This document shows, in pieces, positions 1-8,158 of a DNA stretch of 54,265 nucleotides. A model generated the notes under the pieces. It was not told the DNA's origin. It was given only the letters and a program-made list of their open reading frames with translations, and ran no database searches. This DNA is from Vibrio neptunius (GTDB lineage: Bacteria > Pseudomonadota > Gammaproteobacteria > Enterobacterales > Vibrionaceae): assembly GCF_000967495.1 (NCBI RefSeq), contig NZ_JXXU01000004.1, positions 1 to 54,265 on the forward strand, written 5' to 3'. The number at the start of each line of letters is the position of its first letter. The stretch's first letter is position 1. The position numbers and the translations under genes are program-made.

Positions 1-534
1 ACTAAATCCATCCATAGACTCGATGATAGCGTTGCTCAGATTGATCCCCATATTATTCGTTCGATGAAAAACACCCAAAAAGGGATATATGGTGAGATTA
101 TTAGCGATCACCATATGAAAACGCGAGGCTTTATTAACTTGTTACCTGAAGACCGGCAAGTTAGGAAGATGACAGACAAACCTCGTGGGCGAGGTATTGA
201 CGGGGTTTATCAAAATTCCAATCCGCCACCGCCTTATGTTGTTACTGAAGCCAAGTACCGGACTGAAACTGGAAAATACATTGATCGCGATGGTATCGCA
301 CGAGATACCATGTTGACTACAACGAAAGGCAGCAAAGGTTATGAGTCTGCCAAACAAATGAGTGATAGGTGGATTTTAGATAGACTTGACGATGAAGTAC
401 CTCCCAAAATTCGAAGAGATATTGAAGATGAGGGCTATCAAAGATGGTTAATGATTGTTGATTCATCGGGCAGTGTGGTAAACGTGAGCCAATTGGATAA
501 GAATGCAAAAGCTATAGGTATTGTAGAGCTATGA
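1..534 (+). CDS. C-terminal part of a polymorphic toxin with PoNe-like PD-(D/E)xK nuclease domain
   Basis: The frame is open from base 1, so this is the 3' end of a longer gene cut by the window edge; the internal ATG at 64 is probably not the real start. The visible 177 residues hold a restriction-endonuclease-like core: GxxGE (E32), GIDG (D67), then VVTEAKY (E83, K85) and a QMSDxW segment. This is the pattern of PoNe-type DNase domains found at the C-terminus of type VI secretion and other polymorphic toxins; DNA cleavage in a rival cell is inferred from the family. The stop overlaps the start of the next gene by 4 nt (ATGA), and that gene looks like the matching immunity protein, which supports the call. 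The N-terminal delivery domain lies outside the window, so the secretion route cannot be told. Confidence 0.72.
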   Translation, partial: TKSIHRLDDSVAQIDPHIIRSMKNTQKGIYGEIISDHHMKTRGFINLLPEDRQVRKMTDKPRGRGIDGVYQNSNPPPPYVVTEAKYRTETGKYIDRDGIARDTMLTTTKGSKGYESAKQMSDRWILDRLDDEVPPKIRRDIEDEGYQRWLMIVDSSGSVVNVSQLDKNAKAIGIVEL

Positions 535-1514
535 AGTTGAAAGTTGCAGATTTCGAAAAAATACGTAGAGAACCGTTATTAGTGTATGCTGAATATGAAG
601 AATTGAACGATTTTTTTTGTGAAGACGATTCGTATAGGTATGATCTTTTAAAAGATAATAATAAAGAGTTAACTCACAGAGTTCGTATAAGTTGGTCTAT
701 GGTGAGTTCTCGGTTCCAAAGAGCGCTTTTAAATTATTCAGCAGGTAATAAGCTTGACGAGGTGAACATTTTATCTGACATTGCTCTGAGAGAATTACGA
801 AGACATAAATCCGATTTCCATGATGAAAATTTCCTTTTCTGGGAACCCGATTCCTTTCAATTCTTGCTATGGTGCTTAAGCTTTGTAGCGCTAGCGGGAA
901 AAACAGAGTACCTATCCACTATTACTCGCCTATATGGCACATCACCGGAAGTAAGTGGCGAGGCCTGTATGGCGCAGTTGTTCCGCTTGTTTAATGTACG
1001 TGGTATTCCAGACAACACAGAAGAAGCATTGGTCTTTCCCGACAGCTATCAGCATTTGTACAACGCGATAAAAACAGGGCCGCTCGAACCGAGCAAAAAA
1101 GAGCGTGAAGAAAGTGTAAAAGCTTACCTTCGTGGTTGGTATAAAGGCATGAAAGATTGCTATTGGTATGGCAGACACAAAAGACCTGTCGCTAATTTCT
1201 TTGGTTACTGGTCACTGGAAGCTGCCATGGTGACCTTGCTATTTGATTTAGACGATAGTAGTTACAGCCATTTGCCTTATTACCCTAAAGATTGGGTAGC
1301 AGAAGCACGCAAACAGGGCTTTGATGAAAGTCTATCGAAAGATAAGCTACCACCCATTTACATTGCTTTTCCTGAAACACCCTGCCCAATCAGTGGGTTA
1401 TGGCAATCTAACCTGACTTCGGACGTTATCTCTCTCAAACAAGGGGAAACAATGCCCGGGCCGATACAAGATGATAATGACACCGCTTATTTCTGGGTGT
1501 TACAAACATCTTAA
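531..1514 (+). CDS. PoNi-like immunity protein (DUF1910/DUF1911 type)
   Basis: 327 residues, translationally coupled to the upstream toxin (4-nt overlap). The C-terminal half carries the features I associate with DUF1911 proteins: a RGWYKGMKDCYWYGRHK stretch, then GYWSLEAAMV and a DDSSY...YYPKDWV motif. Proteins of this family neutralise PoNe DNase effectors by binding them directly in the cytoplasm (family knowledge). No signal peptide or membrane segment is visible, as expected for an immunity factor against a cytoplasmic nuclease. The N-terminal third (DUF1910-like) is less clear. AT-rich codon use at the 5' end is typical of effector/immunity cargo. Confidence 0.72.
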   Translation: MKLKVADFEKIRREPLLVYAEYEELNDFFCEDDSYRYDLLKDNNKELTHRVRISWSMVSSRFQRALLNYSAGNKLDEVNILSDIALRELRRHKSDFHDENFLFWEPDSFQFLLWCLSFVALAGKTEYLSTITRLYGTSPEVSGEACMAQLFRLFNVRGIPDNTEEALVFPDSYQHLYNAIKTGPLEPSKKEREESVKAYLRGWYKGMKDCYWYGRHKRPVANFFGYWSLEAAMVTLLFDLDDSSYSHLPYYPKDWVAEARKQGFDESLSKDKLPPIYIAFPETPCPISGLWQSNLTSDVISLKQGETMPGPIQDDNDTAYFWVLQTS

Positions 1515-1559
1515 TAACACGCGCCAAGCCTTACTAGATTGATTTAGAAGGACAAATTG

Positions 1560-1826
1560 ATGGCTAAGGTTTTAAAAATTGGCGCTATATTGATAGCGCT
1601 CTGGGCCGCGCTTTTTTATGTGGTTTACCCAGCCTTTGAGTGATATGAGAGCACCAAGCCACCGTTTGGTTCATCTCCTGAAGATAGCTATATCTCAATC
1701 CAAGGGGCAAAACCCAAAGATGCCAAGGTCAAAGCCTACGGCACATTTTGTGGGTCTTGCAGAAAGCATAATACCTCACCGTTTATCCACGTTAGTGAGG
1801 CAATAAAGTGTATTTACTCTTCGTAG
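1560..1826 (+). pseudogene. Small membrane-anchored ORF, possibly interrupted by an in-frame TGA
   Basis: An ATG at 1560 with an AGAAGGA ribosome site 9 nt upstream opens a 27-residue hydrophobic peptide (one membrane span, ends PAFE) that stops at TGA 1641-1643. The same frame then stays open for 60 more codons to TAG at 1824, reading a hydrophilic tail with a CGSC pair and an IQGAKPKDAK stretch. Either the 27-residue peptide is the whole product, or an originally 88-codon gene has a nonsense change. Another frame (1618-1806) is also open, so the signal is weak. It overlaps the end of the convergent acyltransferase gene. Not recognised. Confidence 0.3.
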
Positions 1827-2458
1827 TTAGTGACGATACACGCTTGTGCCAATTGCTGATATTCGGTTTGCATGGTCACGAGAAAATCATCCGCACTGTC
1901 AAACGTCGCAATCGGTGTACCCAATACCACATCACAATTAAAGGGGACAAACATCGCGGTGCCTTTCGGTAGCGCGCGCCCTAACCCTCGCATCACAACC
2001 GGAACAACAGGGCAAGCTTGATGTTGATTAATCAAATGATAAATGCCTTTCTTTAAACCGCTCATGGTTTCCGGTGCACCGCGACTGCCTTCAGGGAATA
2101 TGATCAAAATATCGCCCTGGTTGAGTGCCTTATGACACTCATCAAAAACCGCGTGACGATCACTGCTACTCGGAGAACGATGAATGGGAATAATGCCTAA
2201 CACATTGAGTGACAGCCATGCCGAAACTTTGTTTTTAAGGAAGTAGTCCGCCGCCGCTACCGGGCGCACTCTGTGTACCATACTGATGGGAAAAAGCGCC
2301 AGCAACACCAAGGTATCTAGATGGCTGTTGTGATTCGCTGCGACCACCACTGGGCCCTTCAGCGGCAAGTTTTGCCTATTGATAAGGTTTAACCCTAAGC
2401 CAACAAACACCAATGGTTTCACGAATAGCAGGACGAACAGAACTTTGAACATTCTCAT
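1814..2458 (-). CDS. 1-acyl-sn-glycerol-3-phosphate acyltransferase-like protein (PlsC family)
   Basis: 214 residues. An N-terminal hydrophobic segment is followed by the LPLAT signature: NHNSHLD (HX4D catalytic pair, about residues 42-48) and FPEGSRG (about 121-127), the phosphate-binding motif. The family moves an acyl chain from acyl-ACP or acyl-CoA to a lysophospholipid, here presumably making phosphatidic acid at the inner membrane. It is the last gene of a three-gene run in which the previous product would use phosphatidic acid (CdsA type) and the one before would use CDP-diacylglycerol. The gap to the upstream cdsA-like gene is 9 nt. A housekeeping plsC is presumably elsewhere, so this is likely an accessory copy. 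Confidence 0.85.
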   Translation of the reverse strand: MRMFKVLFVLLFVKPLVFVGLGLNLINRQNLPLKGPVVVAANHNSHLDTLVLLALFPISMVHRVRPVAAADYFLKNKVSAWLSLNVLGIIPIHRSPSSSDRHAVFDECHKALNQGDILIIFPEGSRGAPETMSGLKKGIYHLINQHQACPVVPVVMRGLGRALPKGTAMFVPFNCDVVLGTPIATFDSADDFLVTMQTEYQQLAQACIVTNYEE

Positions 2459-2467
2459 CGCGTCCTC

Positions 2468-3406
2468 CTAGTAGTAGAGATAGTAAATGAAATGGAAAAA
2501 CAAAGGCGCCGTAAACATCAGGCTGTCAATACGATCCAGAATACCACCATGCCCAGGAATAAACTGGCTGGTATCTTTAATTTGTAAGTCGCGTTTGACT
2601 GATGAAATGACCAAATCACCAATAAAGCCGCTGAAGGTGATGATCATACCAGCGACTAAACCCTGCACGGAAGTTAGCGGTGTCAGATAAGGTGCAACAA
2701 AATAGCTGGTGATGATGATGGTTGCTGCACCACCGATAAAGCCTTCCCACGTTTTATTTGGACTGACTTTCGGTACAATTTTATGTTTACCAAAGCTCTT
2801 GCCCCACACGTATTGGCACACATCATTAAACTGGGTAAAGACTAACAAGAACAGTAGCATACCCATGGAGCCCGCCTCTGGGTTCTTACTAGGCAGTACT
2901 AAGAGATAGGCCATGTGGCTAACACAAAACACCGTTAGCATCAGCGCCCAATGAATGATACCAGCTGAGCGAATGAAACCTTTGGTATCACCAATCAATA
3001 CCGCCACCATTGGCAGGTATAAGAACATGTAGACCGGAATAAAGATGATAAACATGCCATACCAACCGATCGACAACCAATAGTATTGAAATGGGATAGA
3101 GAGGTATGCCCAGAAAATCACTCGTCGATCGGCCATGCGGGTAGGCACTATTGAAAGGAACTCTTTCAGCGCCATAAAACTCAAGAAAGCAACAAAGATC
3201 AGCGTGTATTGGGTCGGCAGGTAGAGTACAACGAACACAATCCCTATCATCCACCACCAAGAGCGAATACGCAGTTTGAGTTCGTGATAATCTTTGCTTG
3301 GGTTACGGCGTGATAAATACAGATAAACCAGCGTACCAATCACCAGCACAAGTGTGATCGCCGCCATCATATGTAGCGAATGCATTGGGATATTAATCAT
3401 GATCAA
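2468..3406 (-). CDS. Phosphatidate cytidylyltransferase-like (CdsA family) integral membrane protein
   Basis: 312 residues with about eight hydrophobic spans. The C-terminal end carries the complete CdsA signature: SVKRDLQIKDTSQFIPGHGGILDRIDS, shown here by its key residues S-x-x-K-R, K-D, H-G-G and D-R-x-D. The enzyme converts phosphatidate and CTP to CDP-diacylglycerol. The start overlaps the end of the upstream CDP-alcohol phosphatidyltransferase gene by 14 nt, so the two are probably translationally coupled. Together with the neighbouring acyltransferase they form a mini-pathway for making or remodelling a phospholipid. This is likely a second copy beside the essential cdsA. Confidence 0.88.
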   Translation of the reverse strand: MIMINIPMHSLHMMAAITLVLVIGTLVYLYLSRRNPSKDYHELKLRIRSWWWMIGIVFVVLYLPTQYTLIFVAFLSFMALKEFLSIVPTRMADRRVIFWAYLSIPFQYYWLSIGWYGMFIIFIPVYMFLYLPMVAVLIGDTKGFIRSAGIIHWALMLTVFCVSHMAYLLVLPSKNPEAGSMGMLLFLLVFTQFNDVCQYVWGKSFGKHKIVPKVSPNKTWEGFIGGAATIIITSYFVAPYLTPLTSVQGLVAGMIITFSGFIGDLVISSVKRDLQIKDTSQFIPGHGGILDRIDSLMFTAPLFFHFIYYLYY

Positions 3407-4148
3407 TCTCCCCTATTGGCTTTTGGTCTGATTCTTTGGTTGGCGATTCGTCTTGTTGACAACCTTGTTCCGTCGCAGAAAGGGGGCTCAGTTGCGCTTT
3501 GGTATTAAAAATGAACACCAAACGACGCCAACAGGTCAATGCACAGCCAAGCACCATAACCAGCAGCGCGATATCCATTAAGTAGGCACTAATAAAGATT
3601 GGTAGGAAGCCAAACCATTGATTAAATGCCATCAGTAACAAGGTGACTGTCAGCAGTGCCATACGATGCTGTTTTGCCATTGGTCCACGAAAATCCGCAG
3701 GGCAATCCATACTCACGCCTAATACGCGAATATAAGCGGAAAGTACCGCAAGCAGTGCCGCTACCCAAGCAAGTGGCATAGCAAACGCAGAGTTAGCCAC
3801 CAGGCCAGCAGCGATGATCAATAGAGGATCGGCGATGCGATCGGGCACATCGTTAAACAATTCCCCAGCAGGCGTTTTCTTACCGCCTTCTACAGCGACC
3901 ATGCCGTCAAAAAGGTTACATAACAACCTCATTTGAATCATCAGAGCAAACAGCACCAACCAAATTGCCATTGGCCATAGGTGGTAGCCAATCGCGAAAA
4001 TAAGACCAACTGCAGCAAAGGCCATACTCATTAGTGAAATTTGGTTAGGGGTGATGTTTTTCTGACTTAACCAAACGGCAATACGTTTGGCCACTGATAT
4101 TTCACGCACCGCTAGAGGGCGACGATTAGGCTCATGCTGGGTTGGCAT
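3393..4148 (-). CDS. CDP-alcohol phosphatidyltransferase family protein with altered active-site motif
   Basis: I chose the ATG at 4148 (251 residues) because an AGGAG lies 9 nt upstream; the frame stays open to 4331 but the added residues look non-coding. The protein is a multi-span membrane protein. The family motif D-x2-D-G-x2-A-R-x8-G-x3-D-x3-D is present with exact spacing but with changes: N78-x2-D81-G82-x2-A85-V86-x8-G95-x3-N99-x3-D103. The first and third aspartates are asparagine and the arginine is valine, while the last aspartate, the usual base, is kept. It probably uses CDP-diacylglycerol from the next gene, but head-group choice or activity cannot be read. It leads the operon pgsA-like / cdsA-like / plsC-like. 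Confidence 0.78.
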   Translation of the reverse strand: MPTQHEPNRRPLAVREISVAKRIAVWLSQKNITPNQISLMSMAFAAVGLIFAIGYHLWPMAIWLVLFALMIQMRLLCNLFDGMVAVEGGKKTPAGELFNDVPDRIADPLLIIAAGLVANSAFAMPLAWVAALLAVLSAYIRVLGVSMDCPADFRGPMAKQHRMALLTVTLLLMAFNQWFGFLPIFISAYLMDIALLVMVLGCALTCWRRLVFIFNTKAQLSPLSATEQGCQQDESPTKESDQKPIGEIDHD

Positions 4149-4738
4149 GTGGGGCATCTCCTGAAAAAGTACTGTTCCGATATCAAAACTCTGGTTCGTT
4201 GAGGCCTCGTGGATATTCAATTGACGATAATTGGCGGATGAGTTTGAATTCGGTCGCTGTCCCAAAAACCATAACATCCTGTTCACAGGCGTCCTAATTA
4301 TGCCTGTTGCGTTAATCATAATTAAGCCCAAATAATATTTTATTTAGTGAGCTCGATACCATTAAATCGTAAAGGCTATTTTTATTTAGCAAAAAGAAGT
4401 TCAACCACCTAACCAATACCCTGTGTAATGGGAGCTAGATTCACTGACTGACAAGCGCTTTACTGATATATCATCTAGGATAAAAATAAATAACAATATA
4501 ATCATTAAAACCGTAAGGTGAATAAGTGGAGTGAAGCGCATCAAATCGGTTTGGGCAAATCAATGAAATTGACGTGAAGCAACCGAGAGAAATATCTTCG
4601 ACGACTCAATATTTCAAATAGCATTGTAAGAAAACAAGAGTACAAGATAATACTTGGTAGCTATTAGTTTTTACTCTTGCAGAATACAAAGCGAATCGTG
4701 TACCGATGTTTGTTCAAGCCACTGTGTGATAGAAGCAC
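4149..4738. other. Intergenic region, no gene seen
   Basis: About 590 bases of AT-rich sequence upstream of the phospholipid operon and downstream of the small gene ending at 4822. No start codon with a ribosome site opens a credible protein, and no tRNA-like or repeated sequence is visible. It must hold the operon's promoter, but I could not single out boxes with confidence. Confidence 0.5.
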
Positions 4739-4766
4739 AAAGAGTCAGCTAACGCTCTGACTCTTT
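4739..4766 (-). terminator. Rho-independent terminator
   Basis: A 10-bp perfect stem (aaagagtcag / ctgactcttt) around an 8-base loop lies downstream of the small minus-strand gene that ends at 4822. The minus-strand copy ends in TTT, so it probably ends that transcript; the flanks are weakly bidirectional. Confidence 0.6.
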
Positions 4767-4821
4767 ATATTAGAAACAGGATTTATTTCGGGATAGGGTA
4801 AAGATACCAAGCGGGTTACCC

Positions 4822-5067
4822 TTAGGAATTGGGCTGATAACCCTTCTTCATCATTAGTGTTTGCATCGCCTCTGCAAAGGTTGTTGTTCTGCCTTTGGCC
4901 TGAACCTGCACCACCTTAAACCCCATCTCTTCTAACGCTTGTCGTTCTTCCAAGACGGCGTGGTCATCTTGCTGGCTACCTTGGGCTGGCTGATGGATGT
5001 AGCACCCCTCCAATTGACCATCTTCAACCAATTGGTGATGTCTCAAGGTTTCAATATCAAAGTTCAT
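4822..5067 (-). CDS. Small hypothetical protein
   Basis: 81 residues, no signal peptide or membrane span. The sequence is mixed charged, with Q/E-rich middle, a MGFKVVQVQAKGRTTTFAEA stretch that could form a strand plus helix, and a C-terminal helix. I do not recognise the family. It sits 28 nt downstream of the DUF3820 gene and probably shares its transcript, followed by a terminator. The ribosome site is weak, so expression may depend on coupling to the upstream gene. Confidence 0.6.
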   Translation of the reverse strand: MNFDIETLRHHQLVEDGQLEGCYIHQPAQGSQQDDHAVLEERQALEEMGFKVVQVQAKGRTTTFAEAMQTLMMKKGYQPNS

Positions 5068-5095
5068 AGTAAGTCTTTTATTTAAGTTCTTCGGG

Positions 5096-5311
5096 TTACA
5101 TGCGTTTCAACGGCTTAACAACGCTGTCTAATCCTTCAATTTTTAGCGCAAGGCATAGCTTGAGGAGATCGCCCAGCTCGCCATTGGGAAAGCCCTTCTT
5201 GTCAAACCACAACAAATATTCTTCAGGAAGATCAATCAAAACGCGTCCAGCATATTTGCCAAATGGCATCTGTACGCGTGCTAATTTCAACAGGTTTTCT
5301 TTTTCTAACAT
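5096..5311 (-). CDS. DUF3820 family protein
   Basis: 71 residues from the ATG at 5311. The core MPFGKYxGRxLIDLPEEYLLWF followed by FPNGELGDLLxLxLxxKIxGL is the DUF3820 signature, a small conserved proteobacterial family that has been annotated as a putative quorum-sensing-regulated virulence factor; no biochemical role is settled. A longer version from a TTG at 5368 is possible because AAGGTGAG lies upstream, but family members usually begin near the methionine at 5311. It lies between an XRE regulator gene and a small hypothetical gene, probably one transcript. Confidence 0.82.
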   Translation of the reverse strand: MLEKENLLKLARVQMPFGKYAGRVLIDLPEEYLLWFDKKGFPNGELGDLLKLCLALKIEGLDSVVKPLKRM

Positions 5312-5383
5312 GGTCTTGCTATTCAGAAACAACAGGGAGACTAGAGTACCATCGAAATCGACGACCAAACAGAAGAACTCACC

Positions 5384-5737
5384 TTATATTTGATTCAGAG
5401 TATGCGCGTACTCAACCACAATTTGGTTGCCTTCTATGTAAGCGTTTTGAATCTCACCATCAACACTCATACGGCTTTGAAGATAAACGATCTTAGGACC
5501 GGTTTCACTGGTTTCCTTGAGAGAGGGAAAAACCAGTTTAGCATCGAGATGGAGTAGTCGGCAGAATTGATTAATGAAGGACATGGTCAAAGGCTCGTCC
5601 CCACGCAAGAGCTGCGAAAAGCTCAGCTGGTTCATCCCTAATTTTTTAGCAAATTCCATTTGCGTAAGACGCATTTTGGACTTCTGAGACATCCATGTAT
5701 TGTATAGTGCCTCTCTATCCTTCTCGGTAAATTCCAT
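5384..5737 (-). CDS. XRE-family transcriptional regulator
   Basis: 117 residues. Residues about 20-70 form a Cro/CI-type helix-turn-helix: MRLTQMEFAKKLGMNQLSFSQLLRGD, with the usual hydrophobic spacing. The C-terminal part (PKIVYLQSRMSVDGEIQNAYIEGNQIVVEYA) is beta-rich and may bind a ligand or mediate dimerisation. It is the first gene of a small minus-strand run with the DUF3820 gene. Its targets are unknown; self-regulation would be usual for the family. Confidence 0.8.
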   Translation of the reverse strand: MEFTEKDREALYNTWMSQKSKMRLTQMEFAKKLGMNQLSFSQLLRGDEPLTMSFINQFCRLLHLDAKLVFPSLKETSETGPKIVYLQSRMSVDGEIQNAYIEGNQIVVEYAHTLNQI

Positions 5738-5908
5738 TGAGTGAATCCTTGTATCGCTTAGTATGATGAATTCTGAGCGTTATCATTCACTAAGATGTCA
5801 GCGAGGAGTTAACGTTAGTTAAAAGTTTGGTTTGTTCACTGCCTGTCTAGACATCACTTCGTCTGATAAAAAATAGCAATGTGCTTAAATCATGCCTTCA
5901 ACACTAAG

Positions 5909-5940
5909 AAAAAAAGCGGCGCTTTACGCATCCGCTTTTT
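5909..5940 (-). terminator. Rho-independent terminator of dacA
   Basis: Stem aaaaagcgg / ccgcttttt with a 12-base middle, followed on the minus strand by a long run of T. It lies directly after the dacA stop. Confidence 0.85.
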
Positions 5941-5947
5941 CAGTCAA

Positions 5948-7114
5948 CTAAAACCAGCTCGAGATCAATCGTTTAAACCAGTCGACCAATTGTTTAAACA
6001 GGCTACCTTCTTCCACATCTGTCTGAGCAATGAGGTCAGTCGTGGCAACCTCATCTCCATCAACACTGTAAATGATGGTCCCAACTTTCTCCCCTTGACG
6101 AATCGGGGCGACCAATTCACGATCAAACTCGACTTCAGCCGTGAGCTTTGCTGCATTGCCTTTTGGTAAGGTCATGTAAATATCTTCTTCAACACCTACG
6201 CTCAGCTGATCTTGTTCACCCATCCAGATTTTTGCTTCGGTTACCGTCTCACCAGCTTTTGTAGGTGCAACTGTTTCAAAGAAGCGAAAACCATAACTTA
6301 GTAGCTGCTTACTTTCCGATTCACGGCTTTTGCTGCTGCTTGCCCCCATCACGACGGCTATCAAACGCATATCACCGTTGGTTGCCGATGTGGTTAAACT
6401 GTAGCCAGCACCACTGGTATAGCCCGTTTTCATACCATCGACATTCATACTGCGATCCCGTAAAAGACCATTTCGGTTATATTGTGTAATGCCGTTGTAC
6501 GTGTACGAAGTCTCACTATAAAGAGGGTAGATATCGGGTAGATCACGAATGATGGCCTGGCCCAGCTTCGCGATATCAAGAGGGGTAGAATAAAGGCCAC
6601 GACTGTCTAAGCCGTGTGGATTGGTGTACGCGGTATTCTCCAAACCCAGTTTTTCAGCCCAAGAGTTCATCAAATTGACGAAAGCCCCTTCACTGCCAGC
6701 GACGTATTCTGCTATCGCCACACTCGCATCGTTGCCTGACTGAACAATTAGGCCGCGATATAGATCCATCATAGGTACAGTGGTACCCACTTCAATAAAC
6801 ATCTTCGACGAATCTGGAAAGTTCTTTGCCCAAGCATTTTTGCTGATCACAACTTGATCATCCAAGGTGATATTACCGGCTTTCACTTCCTGCCCCGCAA
6901 CATAAGCGGTCATCAGTTTGGTCAAACTCGCTGGGTTTAACCTAGTATTCGCATTCTTTTCAACCAACACCTTTCCAGTGTTGTAGTCAATCAATACATA
7001 CCCCTTAGCCCCTAATGTCGGAGGATCAGGGATAATTGTAGGCGCCGCATTGGCATTGCATGTCGCAGCGATAGAGGAGAAAAGTACTGCTTTTAGAAGA
7101 AACGTTTTTTTCAT
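5948..7114 (-). CDS. dacA: D-alanyl-D-alanine carboxypeptidase (PBP5/6 type)
   Basis: 388 residues, the usual length for DacA/DacC. A signal peptide (MKK then a hydrophobic run to about residue 24) sends it to the periplasm. All three penicillin-binding motifs are present: SLTK (S63, K66), SGN (126-128) and KTG (229-231). The C-terminal domain ends in an amphipathic stretch QLVDWFKRLISSWF, the membrane anchor typical of PBP5. The enzyme trims the terminal D-Ala from peptidoglycan pentapeptides, limiting cross-links and keeping cell shape. It stands alone with its own terminator. On the second chromosome it may be a paralogue of the main copy, so the symbol is by family. Confidence 0.93.
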   Translation of the reverse strand: MKKTFLLKAVLFSSIAATCNANAAPTIIPDPPTLGAKGYVLIDYNTGKVLVEKNANTRLNPASLTKLMTAYVAGQEVKAGNITLDDQVVISKNAWAKNFPDSSKMFIEVGTTVPMMDLYRGLIVQSGNDASVAIAEYVAGSEGAFVNLMNSWAEKLGLENTAYTNPHGLDSRGLYSTPLDIAKLGQAIIRDLPDIYPLYSETSYTYNGITQYNRNGLLRDRSMNVDGMKTGYTSGAGYSLTTSATNGDMRLIAVVMGASSSKSRESESKQLLSYGFRFFETVAPTKAGETVTEAKIWMGEQDQLSVGVEEDIYMTLPKGNAAKLTAEVEFDRELVAPIRQGEKVGTIIYSVDGDEVATTDLIAQTDVEEGSLFKQLVDWFKRLISSWF

Positions 7115-7274
7115 GGGACGTTACCAACTCTAGTCACAATCGGAGTATTTATGATGAATTTGAGTATAAACAAACATCAATGAAATTTATTCGCTTTGTA
7201 ATCAATCGTTACGCTTATTGAAAAGTTTTATGAAATTATGAGAGTGTGACTCCACATACGGTTAGATTAATACA

Positions 7275-7303
7275 AAAAAGCCAGTGTTCACAACACTGGC
7301 TTT
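7275..7303 (-). terminator. Rho-independent terminator
   Basis: Perfect stem aaagccagtgtt / aacactggcttt with a short loop, flanked by A run on one side and T on the other; it ends the 7327-7689 gene. Confidence 0.85.
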
Positions 7304-7326
7304 ACCCGTCTAGTTTATTTCAACGA

Positions 7327-7689
7327 TTATGTCTGAGCTTCTTGGACCTTATTGGGCTTAGGGGTAATGCTGTCTCGGTAGCTGAACCACAAATAAGTCA
7401 CGATTAAAGAGAAGAAGAGGTAGGACAATGCGAATACCAATGGAGACGTAATCAACTCTTCCGACATACTCCAACTCACACCGATCACCGTAATGGTTAA
7501 CTTAGAGAGCATACCGCAGATAAGTAATAGCAATGCAAGCTGAGGGAAACGTGTGGTTCTGAACGCAAACCAGTAACAACTACCCACAGCCAACGCAGAG
7601 ATAGAAAGCCCCAACATGAAAGAGTGAAGGTGATCAGCGGATAGTATACCTGCTGAAATCGATGCCATTATTACCAGAAATAGTTTCAT
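7327..7689 (-). CDS. Small inner-membrane protein with four predicted spans
   Basis: 120 residues, almost wholly hydrophobic with about four membrane segments (residues 1-20, 25-45, 50-72, 82-105) and a short polar, lysine/proline-containing tail. There are no charged residues inside the spans and no motif that I recognise. It is a single gene with its own terminator. A transporter accessory or a stress-related membrane protein are equally possible; the function is unknown. Confidence 0.7.
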   Translation of the reverse strand: MKLFLVIMASISAGILSADHLHSFMLGLSISALAVGSCYWFAFRTTRFPQLALLLLICGMLSKLTITVIGVSWSMSEELITSPLVFALSYLFFSLIVTYLWFSYRDSITPKPNKVQEAQT

Positions 7690-8158
7690 CTTTAACCTCG
7701 CTTTTTAAATGGGAAAAAGCTTCCTTTCATTCTTGCAAACTCATTTTGCATATATTTTCGCCGTTTTAACACTAAATTCAACCCCTAAATTGATACATTT
7801 TTTGTCCACCATATACCCCCACTCCACATGTAAAATAACGGTTAACAAAACAATAGGTAAGGTTCCAGACAGTTCAAGCTTTTAAGACACTAAAACAGCA
7901 AAAAGAGAAATATAAGGTTACATTTTAGTAACAATATTTACATCTATAGTTATTGCCAATTTTGTGATCTGGTGCGTTTTCGCTCATCGATTAGCGAGTC
8001 AAATAGCCGCTTGAAATCTAAGTTCTCGCTTTTGGTTCTGTTACTTTGTGAAATATCAGAAAGAGTGTGACTCTAGCCACTGTTCAATAGATTGACACTC
8101 GAATAGAACATATCGCTCTGGTACCTTTGCGCGCATTCGATATTTCGTACTACATACC
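7690..8158. other. Intergenic region between divergent genes, no gene seen
   Basis: About 470 AT-rich bases. It separates the four-span membrane protein (minus) and the ThrE-like exporter (plus) and must carry both promoters. I see no ORF with a ribosome site and no clear operator. Confidence 0.5.
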
